From Candidatus Hydrogenedentota bacterium (GTDB taxonomy: Bacteria > Hydrogenedentota > Hydrogenedentia > Hydrogenedentales > SLHB01), in the NCBI GenBank assembly GCA_003552485.1, contig PUMX01000008.1, positions 1-14,409 on the forward strand: a stretch of DNA of 14,409 nt, in the 5' to 3' direction. The position numbers were made by a program, and so were the translations under genes. Position 1 is the stretch's first letter, and each line of letters opens with the position of its first letter. Below are positions 1-7,348 of the stretch, piece after piece. Below the pieces are notes generated by a model. The model was not told the DNA's origin, did no database searches, and saw only the letters and a program-made list of their open reading frames with translations.

Positions 1-219
1 CATGATGGGGATGTCGTCCCGGATGGGATACAGATAGGCGCCGTCTTCACGTATCAGGCCGGCCTCAATGGGCTCCTCGACCGTCTCGCCCCCCCGGTTC
101 TTGAGGGTCTTGGCCGTGATGGCCTCGTTCACCTTGGCCACCAGATCTGCATCCGCCGGAGTTACCGGCGACTTGTCTTCCGGACAAACGAGTATTTTCA
201 ACAGTTCTTCATCGACCAT
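1..219 (-). CDS. Trm112-family small protein, N-terminal 73 residues (runs off the left edge)
   Basis: The first 73 residues are visible and the frame stays open to base 1. The start ILVCPEDKSPV and the later LYPIRDDIPIM match the Trm112/YcaR (UPF0434) pattern, in which a short N-terminal CPxC segment and a '(F/Y)PIRDGIPVM' segment fold into a small zinc-ribbon-like domain. Trm112 proteins activate partner methyltransferases; bacterial YcaR-type proteins are poorly characterised. The insert between the two segments (residues 16-60) is longer than in E. coli YcaR. Only one cysteine (C11) is seen: the second position of the CPxC pair is Asp (CPED), and the pair expected before the YPIRD segment is absent, so zinc binding is doubtful. 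The ATG at 217-219 has a GGAG about 12 nt upstream. The function is inferred from family resemblance only. Confidence 0.8.
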   Translation of the reverse strand, partial: MVDEELLKILVCPEDKSPVTPADADLVAKVNEAITAKTLKNRGGETVEEPIEAGLIREDGAYLYPIRDDIPIM

Positions 220-303
220 GAGCAAAGGTTTCTCCCGTAAGCTGCATAAGAAGGGTTCCCGTGGGATTGACTTGCCGCTCCACGTTTTGCGGGGAAAGCC
301 CCT

Positions 304-332
304 ATTGTACGGGTGCGCCCCCGCAGGCACAA
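304..332 (-). promoter_or_regulatory. Sigma70-like promoter for the Trm112-family gene
   Basis: Read on the minus strand, TTGTGC (327-332) and TACAAT (304-309) are separated by exactly 17 bp. The -10 matches the consensus in 5 of 6 positions; the -35 is weak. Transcription would start near 297, giving an untranslated leader of about 78 nt. The IS30 element ends 16 bp upstream of the -35, so the promoter itself is intact. Assigned by eye. Confidence 0.45.
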
Positions 333-347
333 ACGCTAAGCGAGGCC

Positions 348-371
348 AGATTCAAGAGCCAAGTGCAACAC
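348..371 (+). repeat. Left terminal inverted repeat of the IS30 element
   Basis: The sequence runs AGATTCA, a variable block, then AAGTGCAACAC. It matches the reverse complement of 1490-1513 at 19 of 24 positions. It contains the transposase stop codon. Confidence 0.8.
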
Positions 372-1350
372 GGAGGTTTTGCCGTTGTATTTGGAAGATT
401 TCGTTGGGGGTTAGATCCGTGAGGCATTTTCGGGGCATGTTGTTTATCAGTTGAGTGATGATGTTTAGGCCGCGCTGAGACAGGCTGGTGAACGATGTTG
501 TTTTTGGCAGCTCGCGTCGAATGAGTCCGTTGGTGTTCTCGTTGGTTCCGCGCTGGTAGGAGGCGTAAGGGTCGGCGAAATAGATGTTGACGCCCAAAGC
601 TTTGGCGATTTGCTCGTGCTTTGCGAACTCGCTTCCGTTGTCGAAGGTGATGGTTTTGACCCAAGACACGGGCATATCCAGCAGAGCGTCGATAGTGGCC
701 TTGGCAACCTCGGCAGCGTTTTTGGTTTTGGTCTTTACAGCGAGCAACAGGCGAGAGGTTCGTTCGACGAGGGTGACCAGGAAGCCATCCTGGTTGTTGC
801 CCACGACGGTATCGCCTTCCCAGTGGCCGAATTCGTTGCGTTGCTCGATGTGGGCGGGCCGGTGCTCGATGCCCACCCGGTTGGGAATGCTGGGCGCGCG
901 CCGGGTTTTGCCGTGTCCCCTGGGACGGCGTTTGGGCCGGGCTTGGGGCAACAAAGGGATGAGGTAATACAGGCTGTGGTCGCTGTAGATGGCTTGATAA
1001 AAGGTCTCGTGGCTCACGCGCATGCGCGAGTCTGCGGGATAGTCCACGCGCAGGCGTCTGGTCACCCGCTCGGGCGTCCAGCTGTGGTTGCCGATTTTGT
1101 CTTTCACATAAGCGCGCAAGGGCGGATGCTCCAACCGGCGGCGCGGACGGCATGGTTGGCGGCGCTGCTGGTAACGGGTGTGGGCAAGCCCGCCTTGGTA
1201 CTGCTTGCCCGTGCTGTTGCGGCGCAACTCCCGGCTGATGGCCGTATGACAACGGCCCAGTTGGTTTCCAATTGCGCGCAACGAATAGCCCTGGGTATGT
1301 AAAGCCTCGATCTGACCCCGTTCGCATGCGGTAAGATGGGTTCCAGGCAT
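352..1350 (-). CDS. IS30-family DDE transposase (332 aa)
   Basis: This enzyme catalyses cut-out and insertion of the surrounding element. An N-terminal helix-turn-helix (about residues 5-45, with GYSLRAIGNQLGRCHTAISR) would bind the terminal repeats. The RNase H-like integrase core follows (about 170-320). The catalytic triad is visible: D180 in HWEGDTVVG, D237 in TFDNGSEF and E271 in GTNENTNGLIR. The 33-residue gap between the last two is the IS30-type DD(33)E spacing. The start chosen is the ATG at 1350, which has AAAGGAG nine bases upstream; the frame stays open 41 codons further upstream without a comparable ribosome site, and IS30 transposases normally begin near this helix-turn-helix. 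There is no frameshift or internal stop, so the gene looks intact. Confidence 0.93.
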   Translation of the reverse strand: MPGTHLTACERGQIEALHTQGYSLRAIGNQLGRCHTAISRELRRNSTGKQYQGGLAHTRYQQRRQPCRPRRRLEHPPLRAYVKDKIGNHSWTPERVTRRLRVDYPADSRMRVSHETFYQAIYSDHSLYYLIPLLPQARPKRRPRGHGKTRRAPSIPNRVGIEHRPAHIEQRNEFGHWEGDTVVGNNQDGFLVTLVERTSRLLLAVKTKTKNAAEVAKATIDALLDMPVSWVKTITFDNGSEFAKHEQIAKALGVNIYFADPYASYQRGTNENTNGLIRRELPKTTSFTSLSQRGLNIITQLINNMPRKCLTDLTPNEIFQIQRQNLRVALGS

Positions 1351-1489
1351 CGTGGGACACTCCTTTCGGTTGCTGTTGGCTTCTAACCTCCTCAGCGTAC
1401 CGAATCGAGCCCACGATGTCTTCCTTTCTATCTCTCCAATGCGCGCCTCTAGCTTCACGGCTACCAATGGCATTCCCGAAGCTGGCTGG

Positions 1490-1513
1490 GTGTTGCACTT
1501 CGAATATGAATCT
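1490..1513 (-). repeat. Right terminal inverted repeat of the IS30 element
   Basis: Read on the minus strand it starts AGATTCA and contains AAGTGCAACAC, pairing with 348-371 at 19 of 24 positions. It lies about 140 bp upstream of the transposase start codon. Confidence 0.8.
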
Positions 1514-1809
1514 CCACGGCGGCGGTTATGGTCGAATTACGGCGCGGTTTCGTGTATCATCTGGAATTGTAGTCTTTTCTAGGCCAAGCGATTGGGAATA
1601 GGCCTCTTACCTGCTCTGTTTCCCAGAGAGCGATGCTATTATTTCTGGGCGCGCCCCAGCGCAAAATGGCGCTCTTCACATCTCCCTGTGCTCAGCATGA
1701 CGGATGGGCCGCGCAGCCGCCTGCGCGCCGGGCGATGTCCTCCAAGCGTATGCAAAGGGAATGCCCGGCCTGTCCAATTTGGTTTATGCTCAGTACACGG
1801 TTTGCATAG
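1514..1809. other. Gene-free stretch between the IS element and the suf promoter
   Basis: No credible gene was found: the short open frames here lack ribosome sites and recognisable motifs. One short GC-rich inverted repeat is present (CTGGG/CCCAG at 1645-1659) without a T-tract, so it is not a convincing terminator. The stretch probably includes what was the upstream region of both divergent neighbours before the IS arrived. Confidence 0.5.
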
Positions 1810-1838
1810 TTGCCAAGCGCCTTCGTTTACAGCATACT
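1810..1838 (+). promoter_or_regulatory. Sigma70-like promoter of the suf operon
   Basis: TTGCCA (1810-1815; 5 of 6 matches to TTGACA) and CATACT (1833-1838; 4 of 6 matches to TATAAT) are separated by 17 bp. The predicted start near 1845 gives a short leader of about 30 nt before the sufB ribosome site AGGAG at 1865-1869. No SufR gene is adjacent, and I did not identify an Rrf2-family (IscR/SufR) operator. Assigned by eye. Confidence 0.5.
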
Positions 1839-1875
1839 GTGCGGCTTACGCCTGAGGATGATATAGGAGTTGCCC

Positions 1876-3375
1876 ATGAGCACGCCGAAAACCGAGAACG
1901 ACGAACCGCGGTACACCGGTACCCGCGTTGAGCAGAGCAACCGCGAAATCGCGGATCTCGCGAACAAGGAATACAAGTGGGGCTGGGTCACTGAGATTGA
2001 TCAGGACACTTTCCCCCCGGGGTTGAACGAAGATATTATCGCTGCAATATCGGCGAAAAAGGAAGAGCCCGAATGGTTGCTTGAATGGCGTCTGAAGGCT
2101 TACCGCAATTGGTTGGAGATGGTTGAGCCCACATGGGTAAACGTGGCCTATCCGCCCATCGACTATCAGGCGCAACGCTATTTCTCCGCGCCAAAACGCG
2201 ACGAAGACAAACCACAAAGTCTCGACGAGGTGGACCCCGAACTCCTTCGCACCTTCGAGCGCTTAGGCGTGCCCATTGAGGAACGCAAAGCGCTGGCTGG
2301 CGTGGCGGTCGACGCCGTGTTCGACAGCGTGTCCGTGGCGACGACGCATAAGGACATTCTTGCCAAAAAAGGGATCATCTTCTGCTCGTTCAGCGAGGCG
2401 GTGAAGAATCACCCCGATTTGGTGAAGGAGTATTTGGGTTCGGTAGTGCCGCATAACGACAACTACTTCGCGGCCCTGAACTCGGCGGTCTTCAGCGACG
2501 GCTCTTTCTGTTACATTCCAAAAGGCGTGAAGTGCCCCATGGACCTGTCCACGTATTTTCGCATTAACGCGGCGCAGACCGGTCAATTTGAACGCACGCT
2601 CATCGTGGCGGAGGAAGGCTCTAGCGTGAACTACCTCGAAGGCTGTACGGCGCCGCAGCGCGACGAGAACCAACTGCACGCCGCGGTCGTCGAGATCTAC
2701 GCGAAGGCCGGCGCTACGGTGAACTATTCCACGGTTCAGAACTGGTACCTCGGCGACGACGAAGGGCGCGGCGGTATTTACAACTTCGTGACCAAGCGCG
2801 GCAAATGCGCGGGCGATTACGCGAAGATTTCGTGGACCCAAGTTGAGACAGGGTCGGCGATCACGTGGAAGTATCCGAGTTGTGTGCTACAGGGCGACAA
2901 CTCGATCGGCGAGTTCTATTCCGTGGCGCTGAGCAATAAGCGGCAGCAGGCGGATACCGGCACGAAGATGCTCCATCTCGGCAAGAACACACGAAGCACT
3001 GTCATTTCGAAGACCATATCGGCGGGCCGGGGCAATAATACGTACCGCGGCTTGGTCCAAGTGATGCCGAAGGCCAGCAACAGCCGGAACTACACGCAGT
3101 GCGACTCGCTGCTCATCGGCGACCAGTGCGGCGCGCACACCTTCCCCTACATCGAGGTGCGCAACCACACGTCGAGCGCCGAGCATGAGGCGTCCACCTC
3201 GAAAATCAGTGAAGATCAGTTGTTCTACTGCCGCCAGCGGGGCATCGGGCCGGAAGACTCCATTTCCATGATCATTAACGGCTATTGCAAGGAAGTCTTC
3301 GACCATCTGCCTATGGAATTCGCGGTGGAGGCGACCAAATTGCTTGAGATCAGTCTGGAAGGGAGCGTTGGCTAA
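1876..3375 (+). CDS. sufB: Fe-S cluster assembly scaffold protein SufB (499 aa)
   Basis: SufB is the main scaffold of the SUF system: with SufC and SufD it accepts persulfide sulfur and iron and builds [Fe-S] clusters in the cytoplasm. The length fits the family (E. coli 495 aa). C409, in YTQCDSLLIG, and E438, in AEHEAST, line up with E. coli C405 and E434, the residues needed for cluster assembly. C257, in NYLEGCTAP, corresponds to the sulfur-accepting C254. The conserved C-terminal segment SEDQLFYCRQRGI is present. The start is the ATG at 1876, with AGGAG six bases upstream; the in-frame TTG six bases earlier overlaps that ribosome site and was discarded. It is first in a five-gene operon, and its stop overlaps the sufC start by one base (TAATG). 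Confidence 0.97.
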   Translation: MSTPKTENDEPRYTGTRVEQSNREIADLANKEYKWGWVTEIDQDTFPPGLNEDIIAAISAKKEEPEWLLEWRLKAYRNWLEMVEPTWVNVAYPPIDYQAQRYFSAPKRDEDKPQSLDEVDPELLRTFERLGVPIEERKALAGVAVDAVFDSVSVATTHKDILAKKGIIFCSFSEAVKNHPDLVKEYLGSVVPHNDNYFAALNSAVFSDGSFCYIPKGVKCPMDLSTYFRINAAQTGQFERTLIVAEEGSSVNYLEGCTAPQRDENQLHAAVVEIYAKAGATVNYSTVQNWYLGDDEGRGGIYNFVTKRGKCAGDYAKISWTQVETGSAITWKYPSCVLQGDNSIGEFYSVALSNKRQQADTGTKMLHLGKNTRSTVISKTISAGRGNNTYRGLVQVMPKASNSRNYTQCDSLLIGDQCGAHTFPYIEVRNHTSSAEHEASTSKISEDQLFYCRQRGIGPEDSISMIINGYCKEVFDHLPMEFAVEATKLLEISLEGSVG

Positions 3376-4133
3376 TGCTGCTTGAGATAAAGAATCTGCA
3401 TGTTTCCGTGGAGGGCAACCAGATCCTTCGCGGCGTCGACATGACAGTGAACGAAGGCGAGATCCACGCGATCATGGGCCCGAACGGCTCCGGCAAGAGT
3501 ACGCTGGCGCAGGTCCTCGCAGGCAACGAAGCGTATGAAGTCACTGAGGGCGAAGTGAAGCTGCTTGGCCAGGACCTGCTCGAAATGCCGGCCGAAGAGC
3601 GCGCGCGGCTGGGCGTGTTCATGGCCTTTCAATATCCCACGGAGATTCCGGGCATCACGAACGCCTATTTCCTGCAAGCCGCTCTTAACGAGATTCGCAA
3701 GAGCCATGGCCTCGAAGAATTGGACGCCATGGAGTTCCAACAACTGCTACATGAAAAAATGGAGCAGGTAGCCATTGATCCGAACTACGCGAACCGGCCT
3801 GTGAACGAAGGCTTTTCCGGAGGCGAGAAGAAGCGCAATGAAATCCTGCAATTGGCCGTGCTTGAACCGAAACTCGCGATTCTGGACGAGACCGATTCGG
3901 GACTGGATATCGACGCGCTGCGTATTGTCGCCGACGGCGTGAATCGCCTGCGTAGTCCGAAACGGACGATGATCCTCGTCACCCACTACCAACGCATGCT
4001 GAACTACGTTGTGCCCGATTATGTGCACGTGATGTATGGCGGGAGGCTGGTCCGTTCCGGTGAGAAAGAGCTCGCCTTGGAGCTTGAAGAGAAAGGTTAC
4101 GACTGGCTCAAGCATGACACCGCGCCAGCGTAA
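3375..4133 (+). CDS. sufC: Fe-S cluster assembly ATPase SufC (252 aa)
   Basis: SufC is the ABC-type ATPase of the SufBCD complex; it hydrolyses ATP to drive the conformational change that exposes the cluster assembly site at the SufB-SufD interface. It is a soluble protein despite its transporter-like fold. The Walker A motif GPNGSGKST is at residues 35-43, the Q-loop is in FQYPTEIPG (about 85-93), and the signature FSGGEKKRNE at 147-156 has the SUF-specific form. Walker B LAILDETDSGLD ends in D171-E172 and the switch histidine is H204. The length matches E. coli SufC (248 aa). The ATG overlaps the sufB stop by one base, implying translational coupling. Confidence 0.97.
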   Translation: MLLEIKNLHVSVEGNQILRGVDMTVNEGEIHAIMGPNGSGKSTLAQVLAGNEAYEVTEGEVKLLGQDLLEMPAEERARLGVFMAFQYPTEIPGITNAYFLQAALNEIRKSHGLEELDAMEFQQLLHEKMEQVAIDPNYANRPVNEGFSGGEKKRNEILQLAVLEPKLAILDETDSGLDIDALRIVADGVNRLRSPKRTMILVTHYQRMLNYVVPDYVHVMYGGRLVRSGEKELALELEEKGYDWLKHDTAPA

Positions 4134-4201
4134 CAGCCGGCCCGGAACCGAGATCAACGGCGAAATCGGCGCGCCGGTTTCCCTGGGAGTCTGCACGTAT
4201 T
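4134..4201 (+). other. 68-base sufC-sufD spacer with alternative short inverted repeats
   Basis: This is the only real gap in an operon otherwise joined by one-base overlaps. It contains GGAACCG and CGGTTTCC arms (pairing with a one-base bulge) and an inner CCGA/TCGG option, around a GGCGCGCC palindrome. There is no T-tract, so it is not an obvious terminator. The sufD ribosome site GGGAG sits about 12 bases before the ATG, a somewhat long spacing. Confidence 0.35.
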
Positions 4202-5587
4202 ATGACCAAATCAAATGCGCCCGCTCAGAAACACGCGGTAGAGGAAACACCGAAAGACCGCTTTCTCGCGGAATTGGAGCATCTTGACGGCGCCCAGCTA
4301 CCACAGTGGTTTCGTGATGCGCGCGAGAGTGGCGCGCAACAGGTGCGTGAGCGGGACTTCCCGCACTACAAGGAAGAGGATTGGCGGTTCACCAATATCA
4401 AACCGATCCTGCGCACGTCCTTCGCCGCAGCCAAGGACATTCCATCTGTGCCCGAAAGCGAACCTGCCTTGGAACACCGGCGGCTTACCGAAGCGGCGGC
4501 GGCCGAGTTCGTATTTGTGAATGGCAGGTTTGTGCCCGAATTGTCGCGTATCGAAGAGCTGCCCAAAGGCGTCGCCGCGACCAGTCTACGCGAGGCTGGC
4601 GCCGAACGCGAGGCCGTGCTCAAAGCCAACCTCGATCAACACGTCACCGCGCGCAGCAACATGTTCACCGCGCTAAACAGCGCCATGTTTCAAGACGGCG
4701 CACTGATCCATTTCACAAAAGGGGCCGTGTTGGAGCGCCCCATTCATCTGATTTACCTCACGGTTCCTGGCGACGCGCCTTTGGCGGTCTTTCCGCGCAC
4801 GCTGGTCGTGGCCGAAGCCATGAGCCAGGCGGCCTTTGTAGAGAGCCATTTCTGCGTTGAGAAGGCCGAAGGGACATATCTGACGAGCCCGATCACTGAA
4901 ATGGTCGTCGGCGAAGGCGCGAATCTTCAGCATTACAAAGTAACCGAAGAGAGCTCCAACGCGTTCCACATGGCGGGCCTGCGGGCGCATCAGGGAAAAG
5001 ATAGCGTGTTCCGCTCGTTCAATTTCACGTTGAGCGGCAAAATCGTGCGGCACGATCTGTCCACCCTGTTGGACGGCGAAGGCGGCGATTGCCAACTCAA
5101 CGGCTTGTACCTGACCGATAGCGATCAGCTGGTGGACAATTTCACGAGTATTGAACACGCCCAGCCCCATTGTACAAGCTGGATTGGTTACAAGGGTGTC
5201 TTGGACGGCAAGAGCCGCGGCGTGTTCACCGGTCACATCATGGTGCGGCCCGGCGCGCAGAAGACGGACTCCAACCAGTTGAACAGCAACATGCTGCTGT
5301 CCGAATCGGCGACTATTGACACGAAGCCGCAACTCGAAATCTTCGCCGACGACGTGAAATGCACCCATGGTTCGACGACGGGGAGTCCTCACGAGCGGGT
5401 CATTTTCTATTTCCGCACCCGCGGCATGACTGAGGCCATGGCTCGTGGTATGTTGACCTACGGATTCGCGAGCGAGGTAGTCGAACAAGTAGGGGTCGAG
5501 CCGCTGCATGATCGGCTGGATCGCTGGGTTTTCGATCGTTACAGTCCCGAAAGACACAAGAAGTTGCCGGAGAAAGAAGGGCGGTAA
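4202..5587 (+). CDS. sufD: Fe-S cluster assembly protein SufD (461 aa)
   Basis: SufD is the SufB paralogue that pairs with SufB and SufC and is needed for iron entry and complex stability. The C-terminal beta-helix core is clear: VKCTHGSTTG carries C387 and H389, which align with E. coli C358 and H360, the latter implicated in cluster formation with SufB. The following stretch reads GSPHERVIFYFRTRGM, where most SufD proteins have a 'GQLD(E)..LFYLRSRGI'-like segment, so the usual Gln/Asp positions look changed. The protein is longer than E. coli SufD (423 aa), mostly because of a charged N-terminus. It starts 68 bases after sufC; its stop overlaps the sufS start (TAATG). Confidence 0.95.
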   Translation: MTKSNAPAQKHAVEETPKDRFLAELEHLDGAQLPQWFRDARESGAQQVRERDFPHYKEEDWRFTNIKPILRTSFAAAKDIPSVPESEPALEHRRLTEAAAAEFVFVNGRFVPELSRIEELPKGVAATSLREAGAEREAVLKANLDQHVTARSNMFTALNSAMFQDGALIHFTKGAVLERPIHLIYLTVPGDAPLAVFPRTLVVAEAMSQAAFVESHFCVEKAEGTYLTSPITEMVVGEGANLQHYKVTEESSNAFHMAGLRAHQGKDSVFRSFNFTLSGKIVRHDLSTLLDGEGGDCQLNGLYLTDSDQLVDNFTSIEHAQPHCTSWIGYKGVLDGKSRGVFTGHIMVRPGAQKTDSNQLNSNMLLSESATIDTKPQLEIFADDVKCTHGSTTGSPHERVIFYFRTRGMTEAMARGMLTYGFASEVVEQVGVEPLHDRLDRWVFDRYSPERHKKLPEKEGR

Positions 5588-6864
5588 TGACCTTGATGAC
5601 GGAGCATGATAATTCGAGGGACGGCCGCCGAAGCGCCACCGAAGCGCCTCTTGACATTGAGCGCGTCCGCCAGGCCTTCCCTATTCTGAGCCTTCAGCGC
5701 AAAGGCAAACCGCTGGTGTATCTCGACAACGCCGCGACGAGTCAGAAGCCGCAGCAGGTAATCGATGCGGTGACGCGTTACTATGAGACGCAGAACTCCA
5801 ACGTGCATCGAGGCCTCCATTACCTCAGCGAACGCTCGACCGAAGTGTTCGAGGGCGCGCGGGAAAAGGTGCGGCAATTCATTAACGCGAGAAGCGTGAG
5901 CGAAATCGTATATACCCGCGGAACCACGGAGAGCATCAACCTCGTCGCCAACAGTTACGGACGCGAGAATATCGGCGAAGGCGATGAAGTGCTCCTCACT
6001 CACATGGAGCACCACTCGAACATCGTGCCATGGCAGATTCTGTGCGAGGAGAAGGGCGCCAAGCTTCGCGTGATTCCCATCAACGACGCGGGCGAACTGG
6101 ACATGACGGCGTTCAACGAGTTACTGACCGACCGCACCAAGCTGGTTGGCGTCGTCCATGTGTCCAACGCGTTGGGAACCGTCAACCCGGTCCGGGAGAT
6201 CATCAACCGAGCCCACGCCGCGGGCGCGCCAGTGCTTTTGGATGGCGCGCAGGCGGTACCGCATATGGCTGTTGACGTGCAGGAACTGGACTGTGATTTC
6301 TACGTGTTTTCCGGCCACAAGATGTTCGGTCCCACGGGCATCGGGATCCTGTACGGCAAAGAAAGGCTGCTTGACGCCATGCCGCCGTATCAAGGCGGAG
6401 GCGACATGATCCTTTCCGTATCCTTTGAGAAGACGGTTTACAATAAGCTACCCTACAAATTCGAAGCGGGTACGCCAAACGTCGCGGGCGCGGCGGGACT
6501 CGGCGCGGCCGTCGACTACTTGCAGACCGTAGGCATGGATCGTATCGCCGCGTACGAGCAGGAATTGCTGACTTACGGAACCGACGTTCTGCACGGTCTG
6601 GAGGATATCCGGTTCATCGGGACAGCGAAAGACAAAGCCGGCGTGATTTCCTTCCATCTTGAAGACATTCATCCCCACGACGTGGGGCAACTGCTCGACG
6701 AAGAAGGCGTGGCTATCCGGGCGGGCCATCACTGCGCGCAGCCAACGATGAAGCGGTTCGGCGTGGCGGCCACCTCGCGCGCCTCGCTCGCGTTCTACAA
6801 CACCAAGGAAGAGTTCGACCGGCTGGCGGACGCGTTGCGGAAAGCGCGGGAGGTATTCGCGTAA
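5587..6864 (+). CDS. sufS: Cysteine desulfurase SufS (425 aa)
   Basis: SufS is a PLP-dependent class II cysteine desulfurase that converts L-cysteine to L-alanine and holds the released sulfur as a persulfide for SufU. The PLP-binding lysine is K245 in FSGHKMFGPTG, and the persulfide cysteine is C383 in IRAGHHCAQPTM. Their 138-residue separation equals that of E. coli SufS (K226, C364). The PLP-stacking histidine pair is in THMEHHSNIVPW (142-143), the cofactor aspartate is D219 in LLDGAQAVPH, and R398 is the expected substrate-carboxylate arginine. About 20 N-terminal residues are variable. The start overlaps the sufD stop and the stop overlaps the sufU start, each by one base. Confidence 0.96.
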   Translation: MTLMTEHDNSRDGRRSATEAPLDIERVRQAFPILSLQRKGKPLVYLDNAATSQKPQQVIDAVTRYYETQNSNVHRGLHYLSERSTEVFEGAREKVRQFINARSVSEIVYTRGTTESINLVANSYGRENIGEGDEVLLTHMEHHSNIVPWQILCEEKGAKLRVIPINDAGELDMTAFNELLTDRTKLVGVVHVSNALGTVNPVREIINRAHAAGAPVLLDGAQAVPHMAVDVQELDCDFYVFSGHKMFGPTGIGILYGKERLLDAMPPYQGGGDMILSVSFEKTVYNKLPYKFEAGTPNVAGAAGLGAAVDYLQTVGMDRIAAYEQELLTYGTDVLHGLEDIRFIGTAKDKAGVISFHLEDIHPHDVGQLLDEEGVAIRAGHHCAQPTMKRFGVAATSRASLAFYNTKEEFDRLADALRKAREVFA

Positions 6865-7322
6865 TGACAGGGGCCGGGGGGAATCGCGCACTTTATGAGC
6901 AGATGATTCTCGAACACAACAAGAAGCCGCGTAACTTCCGCGAAATGGAAGATGCGGACCACGCCATTGAAGGCTACAACCCGCTGTGCGGCGACCATTT
7001 CACCGTATATCTGAAGCTCGACGGCGATACCGTAAGCGACGTAAGTTTCACGGGAAGCGGTTGCGCCATATCGAAGGCTTCGGCATCGCTGATGACTACG
7101 CTCATCAAGGGCAAGAGCCGCGAGGAGGCCGAAGCCATCTTTCATACATTGCACAACATGGTGACCTCTAACCCCGACGATCCCCTCGACGAGAAGAACC
7201 TCGGCAAGCTAGTCGTCCTCGCGGGCGTCCGCGAATACCCCGTCCGCATCAAGTGCGCCACCCTCGCCTGGCACGCCCTCGTCTCCGCTTTCGAAGGCGA
7301 AGAAACGGTCAGCACGGAATGA
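6864..7322 (+). CDS. sufU: SufU, zinc-dependent sulfurtransferase partner of SufS (152 aa)
   Basis: SufU takes persulfide sulfur from SufS and passes it to SufBCD; a zinc ion swaps ligands with SufS during transfer. The zinc ligands seen in Bacillus subtilis SufU are all present: C42 and D44 in NPLCGDH, C67 in FTGSGCAISKAS, and C131 in VRIKCATLAW. The spacer between the last two (64 residues) is the long SufU-type form that separates it from IscU. The gene ends the operon; no sufA, sufE or sufT follows. The next gene lies on the opposite strand, 26 bases away, with no hairpin/T-tract terminator in the gap. Confidence 0.95.
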   Translation: MTGAGGNRALYEQMILEHNKKPRNFREMEDADHAIEGYNPLCGDHFTVYLKLDGDTVSDVSFTGSGCAISKASASLMTTLIKGKSREEAEAIFHTLHNMVTSNPDDPLDEKNLGKLVVLAGVREYPVRIKCATLAWHALVSAFEGEETVSTE

Positions 7323-7348
7323 CAGACGCCTTGCTCGCCGCAATTTGT

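Larger units (their letters stand above)
348..1513 (-). mobile_element. Complete IS30-family insertion sequence
   Basis: The element is 1,166 bp, within the usual IS30-family size. It carries one transposase gene on the minus strand that nearly fills it. The ends are imperfect inverted repeats of 24 bp (19 matches): both begin AGATTCA and share AAGTGCAACAC internally. The AGATTCA end resembles my recollection of the IS30 terminus. The transposase stop codon (352-354) lies inside the left repeat. The dinucleotide CC flanks both sides (346-347 and 1514-1515), as expected for the 2-bp duplication this family makes, although two bases can match by chance. Exact ends could shift by a few bases. 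Confidence 0.85.

Noticed and set aside
610..1302. A 230-codon open frame on the plus strand
   Set aside because: It is antisense to the IS30 transposase, has no ribosome site and no recognisable motif; the transposase on the other strand has its full catalytic triad.
1645..1659. Terminator at CTGGG/CCCAG
   Set aside because: The stem is only 5 bp and no T-tract follows on either strand.
1749..1808. Inverted repeat TATGCAAA/TTTGCATA upstream of sufB as an Rrf2-type operator
   Set aside because: The arms are 44 bases apart and do not match an IscR or SufR site known to me; chance is likely in a region of this size.
1704..1931. 75-codon open frame overlapping the sufB start
   Set aside because: It overlaps the suf promoter and the sufB coding start in another frame, has no ribosome site and no known motif.
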